Assembly (NCBI GenBank): GCA_021014945.1
Contig: MU266327.1
Span: 62,001 to 126,000, forward strand
DNA: 64,000 bases
Source: Leucogyrophana mollusca
Lineage: Eukaryota; Basidiomycota; Agaricomycetes; Boletales
Reading direction: 5' to 3'
Shown: piece after piece, positions 1 through 13,577 of the stretch
Layout: each line of letters opens with the position of its first letter
Numbering within the stretch: the first letter of the stretch is position 1
Notes under the pieces: model-generated
Told to the model about the DNA's origin: nothing
Databases searched by the model: none
The model's input: only the letters and a program-made list of their open reading frames with translations
Translations under genes and position numbers: made by a program

Positions 1-393
1 GACTTCAATGATGATACACAGGGAGTCGAGGGAGTCGAAGGCGAGGAAGGTGAAGAGGGCGAAGAAGGCGAAGACAAGGAGCTCTATTGCTTCTGTCAGA
101 AATTGAGCTACGGTGAGATGATTGCATGCGATAATCCCGATTGCCCCTACCAATGGGTAAGTCACTTCGACTGCATTCAATCGGCTTTCACAATCAGTTG
201 TCACTTGCACTATGATACTTTCATCCCTCTTGTGTGCTCCTCTACACAGAGTCTAATAGTGCATCTACAGTTCCACCTTCCATGCGTAAACCTCAAGCAA
301 CCATTACCAGAACGATGGTTTTGCGCTGAATGCACAAAGAACGGTATGGGCGCGCCCGTAGCCGGACCCGGTCGCAAAGGACGGAAGAAGTGA
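1..393 (+). CDS. ING-family PHD-finger protein, C-terminal part (gene runs off the left edge)
   Basis: Two exons are visible, 1-156 and 271-393, separated by a 114-nt GTAAGT..ACAG intron with a CTAAT branch site. The spliced end reads an acidic Glu/Gly-rich linker, then a PHD finger beginning YCFCQ and containing [15 protein letters not shown], then FHLPCV and WFCAEC, giving the Cys4-His-Cys3 zinc ligand order. The intron falls inside the finger between W and F. The protein ends with a basic GRKGRKK tail, as in ING/Yng proteins, where such a tail is a polybasic region. ING proteins read H3K4me3 as subunits of histone acetyltransferase or deacetylase complexes in the nucleus. The N-terminal ING domain lies outside the window, so Yng1, Yng2 and Pho23 types cannot be told apart. 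Confidence 0.88.
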   Translation, partial: DFNDDTQGVEGVEGEEGEEGEEGEDKELYCFCQKLSYGEMIACDNPDCPYQWVSHFDCIQSAFTISCHLHYDTFIPLVCSSTQSLIVHLQFHLPCVNLKQPLPERWFCAECTKNGMGAPVAGPGRKGRKK

Positions 394-3300
394 GAGAATC
401 ACTCGGCGTGGGTCGTGGTGTAACGTCGGCCAGGAAGAAGAAGCACTCCACCTACCGTTTTCAGGGCGAGGAACACGAGAAGTCACCATCGAAGAGTTGA
501 GACGGGTGTGCGATATGCGCGGGGTTAATCAATGGCTCCCTCAGAAGTTGATGCGTATGGAGATTCATTATTTCTTGACCATTCCTTCTCACCCGGCTCT
601 TTACGTAGCTGGGATTGAGGCCAGGTTTTCATAAACTTTCAGAGTCTTCCAAATGCCCTCCGGAGAAAAGGTGGTCGCTATGTTACTGCTACAGACCAAT
701 ACCTAGCACAACGCACCGGAGTCTCACTAAACGCCACACTCTATCCTTGCCTGCGCTCCGCGGCAATGATGACGACAAGATTCGCCTGCACGACGCACAG
801 CGTGGCTACGCTCTCAATTTTCAGGTAAATTTACCGCCGGAGAAGAAGTCCGTCATCATTAGATCAAGAAGTAAAGAATTCCCTTGTGGCTAGTTGAATG
901 AGAGCTTTTTAGGTTACATCTCTACGATATGTGATGCGTCAATAGTACGGAGGGGCGTACACAGGTGCACTGCAATGCGAGGACGGATCCTCGACCCGGG
1001 ACTCCAATAATCGCATTCGTAAGCTCTGCCTTCGTTGCTCCAGCAATTGGATTAGATAAGTTAGAACTGATATTACTTTATCTCCCGACAGCGCCACGGC
1101 GTTGCAAGGTTAATGGCCTAGGATCATTCTAGGATTGGCGTAAAGAGAAATTGTGAGGCCTCCTAGCGTCGAGCGCCCACGACGGGCTTCACACTGTCGA
1201 CGGATTCGCCTCCTTCCTTGACATATTGGCGAGGTGCATTGAGGCGGTGCCTCAGTTTGTCGGCTACACCCTGAAACATGGGTGTAGCTTCAGTGCCCCT
1301 ACGCCTGCTTCTGTCCTTGTTCTCCCTTCCAACCCGACTCGTATCGATAACACGTAGTAAAGCGGACCTACTTCGAGCGACAGGACCGGGCTTCTCCAGT
1401 CCCGCCATTTCATTTGCGGATTAAGCAATAGAATGGACTGGCTTCGATATCGGTGCATCGCACGAAACGAATCTGACACAGCCAGCAGCACATGCCTCCA
1501 TTGCCATGAACGGATTCATAAAATGCACGTGCTCCTCCACGGACCTCATCCAGTTCGTCCCGGTGCCTCTGGGCGTCCGTTAGCTCCAGCAATTTGCCGC
1601 CCTCTGGAAAAAATGGAAGCTACTACAAGCAGTCAATACAACAAACTGAGCGGTGGCAGTGTGCGGCGCCGGCACGGCGCAATGGAAGAAGGCTGGGAGC
1701 TTATACAGCATATTCCACAGCCCACGGAGTGCCAGCTCCTCCAACCTGTCACTTTCCACATGCTTGCCCTCATCGTCATGACGTTTCCGACTTTCAAACG
1801 TCGAGCTGCCAACCGCGCGCCTCCACCAGGCCACCGAATAACACCCGGACTCACCATGAATCTTCACGCTCTCCGAATACGACCCCGCTCCCACTGTCAT
1901 GCTTCTTTCGTTTCCTGTTGGCTTCTTCGACCTGAATGCGATGCGATAAAGTGCGCTCCCATAATTGCGATGCCGTAACGCTTGTCGAACGATGATCCCT
2001 AATGCGTACGCACAAAAACCCACCCTCATGCTGTTAGCCTGCCGTAGACCGCGGTTGGGCGCTGCCATAATATTCTGGATATATTTATCCCTTCGTTTCT
2101 CCTATTTGAGGTTTTTGAGGGCGAGAATTCGACTCAGTTTTTGACGTTGGAGTTTCGTTTCCCCCGTTTTGACAGTGTGAGAGCACAATGTTTGCATGGT
2201 GCACATCTATCTTGTTGGCACACGTTCGAGTGCCACAAGGGGGCCTCACAACACGTCCAGGACATTCGGAAGCCCTCCATCTACTGTGGGCAGTGAATAT
2301 GGCACGAAAACAACTCGACAACGAGGTACGATCTAAGGCGCAGTCGTGCGCCGTATAGGCTTACGACACGCTAACCACTAGACCAAAGAAAAGGAGAGTT
2401 AAAGTTATTGTCGCTATAAATGGCATCGCGCGACCTTTGGTGACAGCATTTCTGCCGTTCGTTGACATTTGACAAGGAAACGGGAAAATGTATCCTCGTA
2501 TATTCCGTACGCCGGCGGTGATGCATGATGCTGCTACACGTGACCACACCTTTGTGGCGTCTAACTAGGGAAGAGATGCGTTGTGTCGGTGAGGTGGCGA
2601 GACGAGGTTAGCAGCGTGAGGGGGTGAGATTATGAAGGTTTGTGGCGGCTAAGTTTGCGCGGGGAAGCGTCGGGTGGTAGATGAGTATTCTGTGAAATGA
2701 CGTGATCGACAACGTTGCCGCAACACGATTATCTTCAGGGGGTGCGTTCACGATGTCACAGTGACGGTAACTTACTCTGCGCTCGAGTAGTGGTGGAAAT
2801 GAGCGGCACGCGTTAGCATAACCCCGGGTATAATACAAGTAAGGAGACGATTGGCTGAGTCAAGTGCCAATCAATGTCAGCGCAGGCACACAAATCGGCT
2901 GGCGCGCAAGAAGTCAACGGGTATCACCCCGGACACGGAAGTCCCTTTCGCCTTTGCCATCGCACCTCTAACGGAAGAACCGAGGCTCCAGTCGAACCCA
3001 AAAAGCCCCTCACGCAATCCTCCGTCCGTTCGAGCGCCGGGGGACCCGCGAGCTTCCTCCAATCGACACAAGTGCCCCAGAACCGTCACGGCTACTTGGG
3101 ATTACACCGAACGGCTGTCCCCGAGAGCGAGGGTGCCACTGCGACTGACGGCCTTGACGCACAACGGTCCCGCGATGAATCTGCACGTCGAAACATTAAT
3201 AGCTGTGCGAAGTTTCTGAGTTGCAAGTTCTGAGAGGTAATGGATTAAGCTGCGCTCGGAGTTCCTGGCACGTTACCTGCTTCCTCGCGAGAGATGGTCC

Positions 3301-6057
3301 GTGAAAGGTAATCTATGGGCGAGTAGAGCGGAGGAGACGACGTCACGGTTCTTCGTATGTTCGATAGCGCCGGAGAAGAATGCCAGCGCTGTGGCAAAAC
3401 CGGTCTGCACGACACTGTGGCTGGGCGCCTTCCATTCTTTCGGTGACATCTCTCCAGCAGCGAGATCCCCCACGGGTGCAAGGGTATTCATACGAGAGAT
3501 ATCGACGACCTCCATCACAGCCTCCCCCGGAACATCCCGTCATTGAACCAAGAATAGACCCATGGTCGACTTTGTGGGCAAGCGTCAAGATAACCGCGGT
3601 GCTGCATGCGGGTTTGGGCATACTCGATCGGTCATCGACGCCGTGCCTTCATAGGGACCGGTGGTTCCAGCGGTTGGAACGGACTCATGCGCGCGTATGC
3701 ACAAGAAGCAAGAAAGAAGATGTTGGGTCGGAGAGCTACAGGTCTGTCTGAGCTGGAATCACTCGGGGCAGGCTGCGTTGATGCACACAGGGTCACTGCA
3801 ATCGTGATGGATATGCTAGCCACAGCTGGTATTGCATGATCTGTGTAACAGCGAAAGGTTCATCACCTGCGAGCGATCCCCACCCGCCCTTGTTCTCTCA
3901 TCGCCAACGTTGGACAGGTCGAGGGGATAAGCTCACTGACCGGCTATGCATCGACCTGCAACCTTGTTCAACTCGGCCTGGCCTGTGTTAATCGGTGCAT
4001 GCACGGCAATAGTTGATAGAACGGGTGCACTTTAGAATCATTTTCCCGAATACCAACTGGTGTCCCTGGGTGGGCTTGTGACGCTATGCCCGATCGTTTG
4101 GCAGGTGTGAGTGTATTGGCGAATGTTGGTCGGTGATCAAACAAATAACGACCTCGGAGAAGGCCACGGGAGCAACGGATTACCATATTAGCGCAGCAGG
4201 TTCCTGGACGGATGGAAAGGTGCTCAGTCTCGTACGAGATCACATCGCGAAACAGAATTCAAATCGAACTCTAGAGGGACAAGAGTTACCAAAATCGAAT
4301 CCTGGCCACCAGGGCGAGGACTTTGAGGCCTTCTAAACGAGCCATGGCTGGACTCGACTGCCACTGGAGTAGTGGCGTATACGGGGCAGGGTTCTTACAA
4401 GTCATTGTGAGTTTGAGGCGGAGCGAGCAGCAAGCACTGTCCGAATTGACGGTACTCAGATGGAAATGCGCATGGGCGGGGCCGCACTGACAGAGAACAA
4501 GAGATAACAGTCAGTCCATCGCCGCGGGAGAGGCAGATCGAATTGCCCGGTCAATGAGGAGTATTGTCGATGAGTTCTGTAATTCCTGATACACATAATT
4601 ACAAAGTTCAAAACTGGCGTAACTCCACGCGTCTTTCGAGCGAATTTCGAAATGCATCTATCTCGATCGCCGACCAGGTCTGGAGTGACGCGTACAACGA
4701 ATATCTCCAACAGTTGCCAAGTCCGTGCTCAGATGCCATATTGCGAGGATGTGGCAATGCTGTGTGCGACGAGAAGCCTTGCAACCCAACATTGTGATCA
4801 TTGGCAATATCGACAAAGGTTACTTGCAGTGTGGGTACATGTGTTTTATTTTCGTTGTCGCACAGGAGTCAGGCCTCGTCAGGACCGGCTTGAACGAGTC
4901 TGTCTGGGATCATTATTTTGCACTGGATGTCGTGGTCCGTTTGTTCGCAACTGCTGTTTTCCATATTCTGCCTTGGAGCGTCCGGAGTTGAGCGAGGCTG
5001 GAGCGGAAATAGCGTGCGATCACGATTGGACGAGAAGGTGATATGACTTGATGCTATGGTGGGGAGTTGTTTGGAGGCCGGGGTAGGTTGGGTTTGTTTC
5101 GTTTCATATTGCCCCTCGTCTTCACGTACCAGATCCGAAGAGCTTCCATACAGGAAGTCGCCACAGGGCCAAAAAGGCGGGTTGCGGTCACAGTTGCCAC
5201 AAGGGATAACGACGATCTGGAGGAGACACAGACCTGTAGTACTAGGGCTAGATACAACAATAGAATTAATTTGGGGCAGGCTCATGGGGTAAAGAGAGCG
5301 CCAACACGGCGACGAATAAGAAGAACAAGAGGATACGGTTGACGACGAGGGAGAGACAAGAACAGTTAGAGCTGTAATTAGAATTAAGTGACAGGGGCAC
5401 AGCATGGCATAGGGAAGAGGCACGGGACAGAGGGCGGTGAGGAGGATTCAAGTTCAGACTCAGAGACGACGCGAAAGGCAGGTAGATGAAGAGAAGTCGA
5501 TACATATGTAGACGGGTAGATACAGAAGCCAGAAATAAACAAGGATCGGGTGAGTTCACACCACGGCAGTATTCAAGGTCAGAGGCGAGGGCAAGGAATA
5601 GAAGAACGGAGAGAACGGTGTTGCGATATCGCAGCGTTTACTGACCGAGAGTAGGCGTTCGATTGGAAGGAAGGAGGGCGCTGGGCGCTGCGAGAGGACC
5701 TTCGCTGGAATGACTCCAAGGGAGACGGGAGCTCAGTTCCGTACTGGTACGCGCGGATGAGGAACGAGGCTCACGTCGCACGCGACACAAAGGAAGGCAG
5801 GGATGAGCCAAGTTTGGGACAGCTGTGCGTGGGAGCTGGAGTGGACGTAATACGGTGTATTCACGCTGTTATGTCACCCGTCATAACTGTTGTGTGATGT
5901 TTGCGTGTGTTAGGGCGTGCGATAAGACGGCACGGCCTGGCTCATCGGAGATCTGGCTGAGACCGGAAGAATCGTAGACGGCATGTTCCGCTGGACCCGA
6001 GATAGTGGTACGGCTAGAAAGAAAGAGTAGCCGAAATCTGGGAAGAAGATGAGCTAG
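394..6057. other. 5.7-kb stretch with no recognisable gene
   Basis: Both strands hold only short open frames with no family I recognise and no convincing splice-linked exon series. A few patches look codon-like, for example the minus strand around 1500-1600 and 1830-2068, and a short plus-strand frame from 531, but competing frames are equally open and no gene model could be supported. No long terminal repeats, terminal inverted repeats or transposase motifs were seen by eye. It may be old transposon remains or a lineage-specific gene-poor region. Confidence 0.5.
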
Positions 6058-6067
6058 TATATAAAAG
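6058..6067 (+). promoter_or_regulatory. TATA box of the GATA-factor gene
   Basis: TATATAAAAG lies about 115-125 bp upstream of the ATG at 6183 in an otherwise non-coding stretch. The match and spacing fit a fungal core promoter; no transcript data are available. Confidence 0.5.
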
Positions 6068-6182
6068 GGAATTCCTAATATGGGGTGACGGAGTTGTTTC
6101 TTATAATTTACGGTGCCAGTGTCAAAGAGGAACCGTTCTTCCATCGTTCCTCGCTGCTGTCGACGACGAGCTCACTCTTGAA

Positions 6183-7713
6183 ATGGACTCATTTGACTCC
6201 TACTCTGCCTACCCAGACTCCTCCCCGTCCTTCTCAGACTCGTCGTCCACGCCCAGAACACCCTCGCCCCGCTCCGTCGACGTCCTGCTGAACCTTAAGC
6301 ACCCGATCGACACCATCCCCACCATCTTCACCGATTCAGACCCCTACGAGAACCAGATGATCCAAAACGACGCTTGGTCATCACACGGCGACGTCTACAA
6401 TTACCCTCCGCAACCCCGCTCTTCCCTTTTACAGGAATTGTACGACCACGACGTCCCAGTCAACGTCCAGAATGATCTCTACATAGAAGACCAGTCCCAC
6501 TACAACGACTGGTCCCAGCACCAGCAGCAGCACCAGATCAACATCCGCCAGCCCGCCCACGACCACACCATGGTTCGTCGCGCCACCTTCCCCTACGTGC
6601 GCCAGGATCACGTCCCCCAGCACCACTACTACGACGCCTACCCTTCCCAAATGTACACCGAGCCCATGTCTTCCGAGTCAGAACGCCAGCTTCCCCACGA
6701 CCCACAATCAATCAAGCTCGAAGACTCGACACCCATCATTGTTCCCTCCCAAACAGGCTTCCACCCCCTTCTTCACGCGCACCCCCACCACCCCTCCTAC
6801 CTTCCCTCCGCAAACGGCCCGGGCTCCGTCCCGATCCAACACACAGACGACGCAGCGAGCAAGGAGACTCAGTATCTTCGTCGCCGCTGCTTCAATTGCC
6901 ACACAACCGAGCCTCCCAGTTGGCGCAGATCTACTTTGAACCCCGGAAAAATCGTCTGCAACAAGTGTGGCCTCTACGAGCGGACTCATCTCCGCCCTAG
7001 ACCTCTGCGCTTCGACGAGCTCAGGGCAGGCGGGAAGCGAAAAACCCCGGGAACTGCCGAGGGTAAGAAGACTGCGAAAACCATGGCTGCTGGTGCTGCG
7101 CAGGTCAAAAAGGAGCCACGTGACTGCTCCCTAATGAGACGCAGTTCTGTCTCGAGTACAGCCTCGAGCGGTGGCGGAGTAAGCGACTGGGATGACAGTT
7201 GTAAGTGTACGCCTGCAACGCAGAGGAGAAAATGCTAAATATGTATCCACAGTGTCAGTATATTCGTCGCAACCACCAACACCGGGCTCTTCATCAAATC
7301 CGCCTTCAAACTACAACTCACCGTCGGTGTCCACTTTCCCCATCCCACGGAGCTCCCAGAGCCCGGTCAGCGGCGATGGCAGCCCGGCGCCCCCCAGCGA
7401 ACAAGGCGGAATTCGGCTGCCAAACGCACCTCTCACTGACATCGCGTCACTGCAGCAGCAGCACCATGTTCCGCGGAAATCGGCCACCGCGCCTGCATCG
7501 TACTACCCGCCACCTTCGCAGTACAATGGTGAGATGTACCAGCAACAATACCAGTACCAGCAGCGACGGGTGCAATTTGCTTCGCCGGAGATGCCTTCGA
7601 TGCACCTCCAGAGCCCGCAAATGCAGATGTCTTCGCCCCAGATTGCATCTCCGCAGATTATGTCTTCTCCGCCTTCGCAGCTCATGGCTGTCCCCGAGAA
7701 TCCCTCTTCGTGA
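6183..7713 (+). CDS. GATA-type zinc-finger transcription factor
   Basis: Exons 6183-7200 and 7253-7713, split by a 52-nt GTAAGT..CACAG intron with a GCTAAAT branch site, give 492 residues. One GATA finger is at residues 236-262: CFNC, a 19-residue loop (with EPPSWRR and NPGKIV), then CNKCGLYERTHLRPRPLRF. The rest is low complexity: an acidic Ser/Pro/Asp-rich N-terminus, Gln/His-rich tracts, and a Gln/Pro/Ser-rich C-terminus with repeated SPQ-type motifs, typical of activation regions. A basic patch follows the finger. GATA factors bind GATA/HGATAR sites in the nucleus and control nitrogen, iron or light responses in fungi. The target pathway cannot be told from sequence. The loop is longer than the usual 17-18 residues of fungal GATA fingers. 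Confidence 0.93.
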
Positions 7714-10700
7714 ACAGCTGGTCTGGGTTTTTGGACGCTTTGCGCTATATCGTTGTGGCTGGTTGCCGATATTTATTCCATTTGTTTCGATCTTCCGCAT
7801 CTTGCTCTCGCTCTTTTCGCCATCTCCTCCCTATCCGCCTTATTTATTATCCTCCTCCAAAACGACGACCACGGGCGTATCTTCCGGCACCCACCCACCG
7901 CACACAACGCGCAGGCAGGCAAAAAACCCACCACCACAGTATTTATATCCCGCTCGCTGTATCGCATACCACGCACCTATCCTCGCACACGGATCTGTCT
8001 GTCATATACATCAACCCAACCGTATCCGCCGCAGTTAACTGTCGACTATGTTCATATTGCACATATACATAAACGCCCAATACCTCCCGTCGTCCACCCG
8101 ATACCCTCCATATTGTACAGAAAGAAGACGAAAGAATCCGGAAGCTCTTGTACTATTACTTACAACTCGTTTTATAAGCCATTTGTTACTGGTAGTTGGC
8201 GTGTCAACCACGCATAGAATTTTGGAATGGCATTGGATTTTTGGGACCTCTCATTCGGTTGGCCGATTCGTTTGCTAGTCATAAGTACATACGTATGAGG
8301 TCAACCTATAACGTTAGCGTTGGGGCGTGTGGCCGCGAGCGCCACGCCGAAAGACAAGGTTGAGTTTTCGTTCCTGTTAGCGCCGCCAAGGACACAGACG
8401 GACCACTCCGTCCCAGTTTGTTCGCTCCCCTCCGGTGGGCACCAGTCTCACACCAGAAGCACCACCTCCACACATTAATCGACTGAAAGCAGCTGCAATT
8501 CATCCCGCCAAGTCCATCGAACAAGCTACAGCCTACTATAGCTATAGGGTACATACTAAACTAGCTTCCGGGTATAAGTAAGCGAGCGCTGTAGAGATGA
8601 CAATTGGCGTAAAGTCATGCAAACGCCACGGCTTCGAAGCGAGTCATCGTGACCGCAACGCGCGGTTCATTTCGCGCTTTTGGACCTCCGTCGCTCTGTC
8701 CACGTATAGTGGGGTGGTGACCAAGTGTATGTATTGTGTGTTCGTTCGTATGCGCAGCAATATCCGATTCGGAGGCGGGACATCGATGGGAAACGGGATC
8801 TCCCATCCGCGGGTTCCAGTATGAATTGTGCAAGCGCCCATTCGTGTCGCTGGGGTGTTAGTACCGTGCTTGTACGTCTCTTCTCGCCTCTCTAGCGCCG
8901 CCGTTGAGCAATCTGTGCACCAGAGTATCCCAGAATGTCGATTGTCACCACAGCATAGGGCAGGCTCGGGGGATGGATCGGTCCTGCCACGAGGAATGGA
9001 CTATGTGTTACTAATTCTCGCGGCTTCCAGTCACTATCTGTACTGGTGCACGGTGAGTCCCTCGCCTCAGGCACCACGCTAAGTCACAGCCATGACGTCC
9101 ACAGACAATGAACCCCAGAGCCCTAGAAAGCAACCGCGAGGGCCCACGCACCTCTCACACCGTCGCCCAACCCCCGTTTTCACCGCTCGACGACCCTGCT
9201 CGTCAACCAGCGGAGTACCGAACCTCTTCCGAAGCAAAGTACTCGACGCATTAAGGGCCGTCTGCGCCAAATCTGACCTATTGGAAATGCCAGGAGTCAG
9301 GACCCAACAAGTCCCGGTGCAAAGCATATCGAGGAAGGTGATTGGCAACATTCGCACTGCATCTTGGTTAATCCAGCAGCGCTCGATCTTCATCTGAATG
9401 GGCAGTGGGGACCAATCGGGAGAGTGCGCTTTGCTCCCTCATCGCTGAGCCTCGTGTTTCATATAGTGTCCAGGCAGCCACCCCTGCATCCCGCTCAATC
9501 CCATGCACCCCCTCTTTCGTTCCATCCGATTGCCTGCGTGCACTCGCCATTCCAAAGAAACCCGGGTTCACGGCACATGGTTCTACACAGGCCTCTGCGA
9601 CCCTGGAGCGCGAAAAAACACCAAGCCGCATTTGCTGCAAGACGCGCTCGTCCGAACAGGCATGTTCGTGTCTATACACGAGAAGGCTATTACACTCAGC
9701 TCTGCGATGATACGAAACCATGACGAGTGAGGACTGGCCCTGTGCGGCGCACCGTTGACAATGAATCTCCAATTTGATAAACACTCAAAGTGGAGGTCCG
9801 CCGGTAACAGCCCACGCTAGGAGCTGGATCAGGGCCACACTCTAACGCAGCCAAGTTAGTAGGCAGGTTCCCTTTTCCTAGGGAGCGGGACAAGTCGAGG
9901 GGCGATAGGTAGCACATGAGCGAGGAAGTCAAAATCCCTGACTCCCCCAAATTGCGCCGAGTGTTCTTCCATGGTCACCCGGAAACACCCATCCGGAGCC
10001 ACTACAGCCTTATTACGCTGTAGACATCGTACAGGCGCCGCAGAAATCAGTGGATCGGTCGACGCGGGGCCCTCGTCTTGGAGTCAGGTTGGTTATACCC
10101 GAATTCTATACTCTATGTTGCTAGGGTCATGGGGACTCGACGTGTGCTGCTTCGGAAGGTATCTAGAGGGAATTTAATCAGGGTCCACACTAAGTATGCG
10201 CAAAATGTTGCCAGGCATGGAGTGCCGCCAAGCTAATACAGGCATGTGGGCAGTGTTGCAATTGCCTGATGTGTACTCGATACTAATTGTCGGCCCGTCT
10301 GTCGCTCGTCTCGTCCCTCTTTCAGGCTCGCCGGTATCGCACGACGTGCTCAGTCACCCAGCCACCTCCAGCCACACATGGTTGCAAGGTCCTACACACT
10401 CAGGAATCCAACACGCGCGGTCCCGAAACTCCAGAGCAATTCGACGTGGGGATGGATTGGGAACAACAATATGTGCAATTAATCGGGAGACATAATTGAC
10501 TTGATTGTGACAAGTTCTGACAGCCAGTAGTAATATGTAGGTGGTACTAATCAGGTATCGCACGTCAAGCGACGTCGAATCGATCTCGGTGGCCCCGAGT
10601 GCCTCGGTGGAGGCGCAGCAATTGGCATTACCAGATGTCAGACGGCTTTGCATGAACCGAGTTACAGCGGGCCGCTGAGAAGAAAACGCGTTGCTCCATC

Positions 10701-13577
10701 GGAACTTTGGCGCTCACCACCAACGTGGGTGGCTTTGAGGTTCATGTCTTTGAGATGTCGGACTGACGCCGACCGACGCACCACATTCCGTGGCGTCCGA
10801 GCCCCAACACGCAGATAGAGTCGTGCCGGCGGGTGAACAAAGTGCAGGGATCATGCGGTAGACCCAAGAAAGGGCTAGCACGACACGAGTTTGGCACGTT
10901 CCCCTTGGTTTGTCGTTTTGAGGAACGGACGCTTTATTAACTAGTGTGTGCCGTCCTGGGTCATAATCGTCGATCGACCCTGCTTGCCCTAATGTGTGCT
11001 CACGAAGATTGTGACTATCTCACCATTGAGCATGTGAGGTAAGGGAGAGAAAGGAGAGAAAGTTCGATGCGATAGTGAGAAGGTGTATGGAGCGAGGAAT
11101 ATGTGCCATTGGATGAGCAAGTGTCTATTGCCAAACGCGTCAGTTCCAGAGAGGAGAGCTCCGTTGCCAGCGGCAGTAGTACCGATAGCTGGCTTTCCTG
11201 AAGGCAACGTTCTTCCAGTTCACTCGCCTGCTATGATTGTCGAAGTCGGGCAAATACCAATCAAATGCAGTCGCCAATGACCTGGCATTCACCGGTGGAC
11301 ATTCCAGGAGTGCCGCTACCTGTTTACTCAGGAGCATTGGGCGCCTGGGACTTGAGCACGATGGAAGGAAAAGAAAGACTGATGAGATGGCAAGGTAGAT
11401 TGATTTAACGGCAGTGATACTCCGTTCTATCGTGGCGCATACACAAAGATGGTGGAGCTGTCGGGTTAGTGCTTTCTCAGATCCGAGCAATGGAAGATCA
11501 GCGACAACAGGGAAATATCTTTGGATCTACCTTTCATGCTCACATCTCACCAACGGAGACGACGGAGGAAGTTCCTCGAGATCTTCCTGACGGCGAAACG
11601 GTGTCAGGGAGCAGCGGACAGCATAACAACATTGCTATGCTCTTTAATTCGAGATATATGCGGGGGAACAATGCCGATCACCGAGAAGAGATCATCTGAT
11701 GTCCAGGAGAATACACTCACTCGCAAAGCCCGGAGATACCCATGTGGATGAACGGAACCTGATGTGTGGAGGTTGGAAACGTGCAGTTGCGATCAGCGAG
11801 TCGGGGTTGCCATTTGGTGCAGTTGTCGACAACGAAGACAGCACTGTGATGATGGTAGTGACTCAGTATGGACGCATGAGAAGATGTTGAGAAGCGAAAC
11901 GCAGCGAAATCAAAACGTCGAGATGGTATCGAAGGTACTGGGGGGTACGGGGGCCAGGTGTGCGCGCACCATTCCATGTCATCTTTGCGGCCGACACAGC
12001 TCACCCGATCTGTGATGCCGTCGAGATCAGGAGTGACCATAAAAATCAAGGAATCGTCACATCGAGAGGCCGCGAGAGCACGCAATTTTGCCGGAGGCCA
12101 GCGTTTGGGTATGCTAGTCAGTTTGGGGTTTCAGTGGAAATCGTGGTTCGTGGTCTACGTACCACTGTGACATGCAAGGCGCTACATAGTAGAAGACTTC
12201 AGCAATGCACAATGGGGCTTTCAATGTCCCGCCCAGAGACCAAGCTTTCGCACAGGAATGGTTCTTGCCAAGGCACACGCTAGCGCACTGTGCTTGTGAT
12301 TTGTAGCGGCTCACGCGGTCCTACATGGCTAGCAAAAAGCAAAAACTTAGGAACCTGGGGCGTTATGGTTTGGGTCCGCATTATGTTCGCAAATGGTTAG
12401 AACTTCAACTTGGAAGCGGGAACCTGGGGGATGCCACTGGAGAAATGTCAGATGAGCCCGAGTAGGGGATATTGCATACGCTAAGGACGGAGTCACCGAC
12501 GCTGTATCACGAGCATTTTGCCCATAACCTGGTGCAGCGATCGGACCAACAAAGAGTGCCTGAGATTCGCCGTTGCGACAAGGCATCGAGATTTCTGGCA
12601 AAAAAAAGTATTCGTTGTATGGTGGGCAGAGATGAAGTCGATGAAGGGTCAAACAGAGTTTTTGAGGACTTCGTCTTGGGTTTTCAATAGTGTGGTGCTG
12701 GGGGCTGCTGGGAATATATTTGTTGTGCGGAGCCAGTCCGATTTAGTCTCCAGTAGGCAGACCAGGGTTCCGAATGAAGATAGCTGTTGGTCTGAGAGGG
12801 GACCGGACCCTTGAAAGTTGAGGCTTTCCAGGAGTAAGGGATTGTCGGGCGTCGCGACGTTTCCCTATTGTGGAGTAGGACGTATCGGATGATGAAGCCT
12901 GAAGAACGACTACGTGTGTCGCCGTGTTGGAAATCGAGGCGGCTCTCGCCTTTGTTACTGGGAGAACGTTTGGACAATAAAGCACCTGCGAGAGACCCCG
13001 AGCCACGCACTCGTCAGCCCAGTTCACATAGGGAAGCCTTCAGCGGGTCGTGACGTCTCACTGATCATTGATCATCTGATCGCGTGGGCCTCGAGCTCGA
13101 GATCGGTTCAAGGCGGGCTCGTTGTGGCTCGTTCCGGATCAGTGTGTGGGGGCATGGCATGGCAGTGCCAACCCATTATTCAGAGGAGCGATTGCTTCCT
13201 TCTATATGGTCTGCCTATGGAAGACTAGTGTCAACCCGGGGCGTCATATAGCTCGGGCTTTGCTCGGGCTAACACACCACATCGACATCGGCTATTGTGG
13301 TCTTGACAAGGAGGCATGGTGCAGTGGACGAAAGAGAACGACAATGCCCGATCTTGTCCGATACCCGGCTGGATTGTGTAAGCCAGCTCATAGCTAGCTC
13401 AAAGACGACTGCCGCGCACTGCCGCTGAAGCGCTGAAGTACCGATAGACAACCTTGGCAAAGTAACAGACAGACAGACATTCGCACATATGCTCATACTT
13501 GCTTGCCATGCTGGTTTGAAATACCGCCAGCAGGGTCCGAAGGGAGACACTGTCGAAACCACGTACTAAATGTAACG
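7714..13577. other. 5.9-kb stretch without a recognisable gene; the first ~500 bp are probably the GATA gene 3' UTR
   Basis: After the GATA stop codon there is a pyrimidine/AC-rich stretch to about 8.2 kb that looks like an untranslated region. From there to the Cdc14-like gene there are only short, mutually overlapping open frames on both strands and no recognisable domain, tRNA or transposase. A plus-strand frame at 11469-11699 has a protein-like composition, but I could not link it to other exons. Nothing in this stretch is annotated with confidence. Confidence 0.5.

Noticed and set aside
2349..2410. tRNA-like sequence on the minus strand (GGTCTAGTGGTTAGCGTG, similar to a tRNA D-arm/A box)
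   Set aside because: No matching T-arm GGTTCRANYCC follows, the anticodon stem would need a 15-nt loop, and no 7-bp acceptor stem could be formed.
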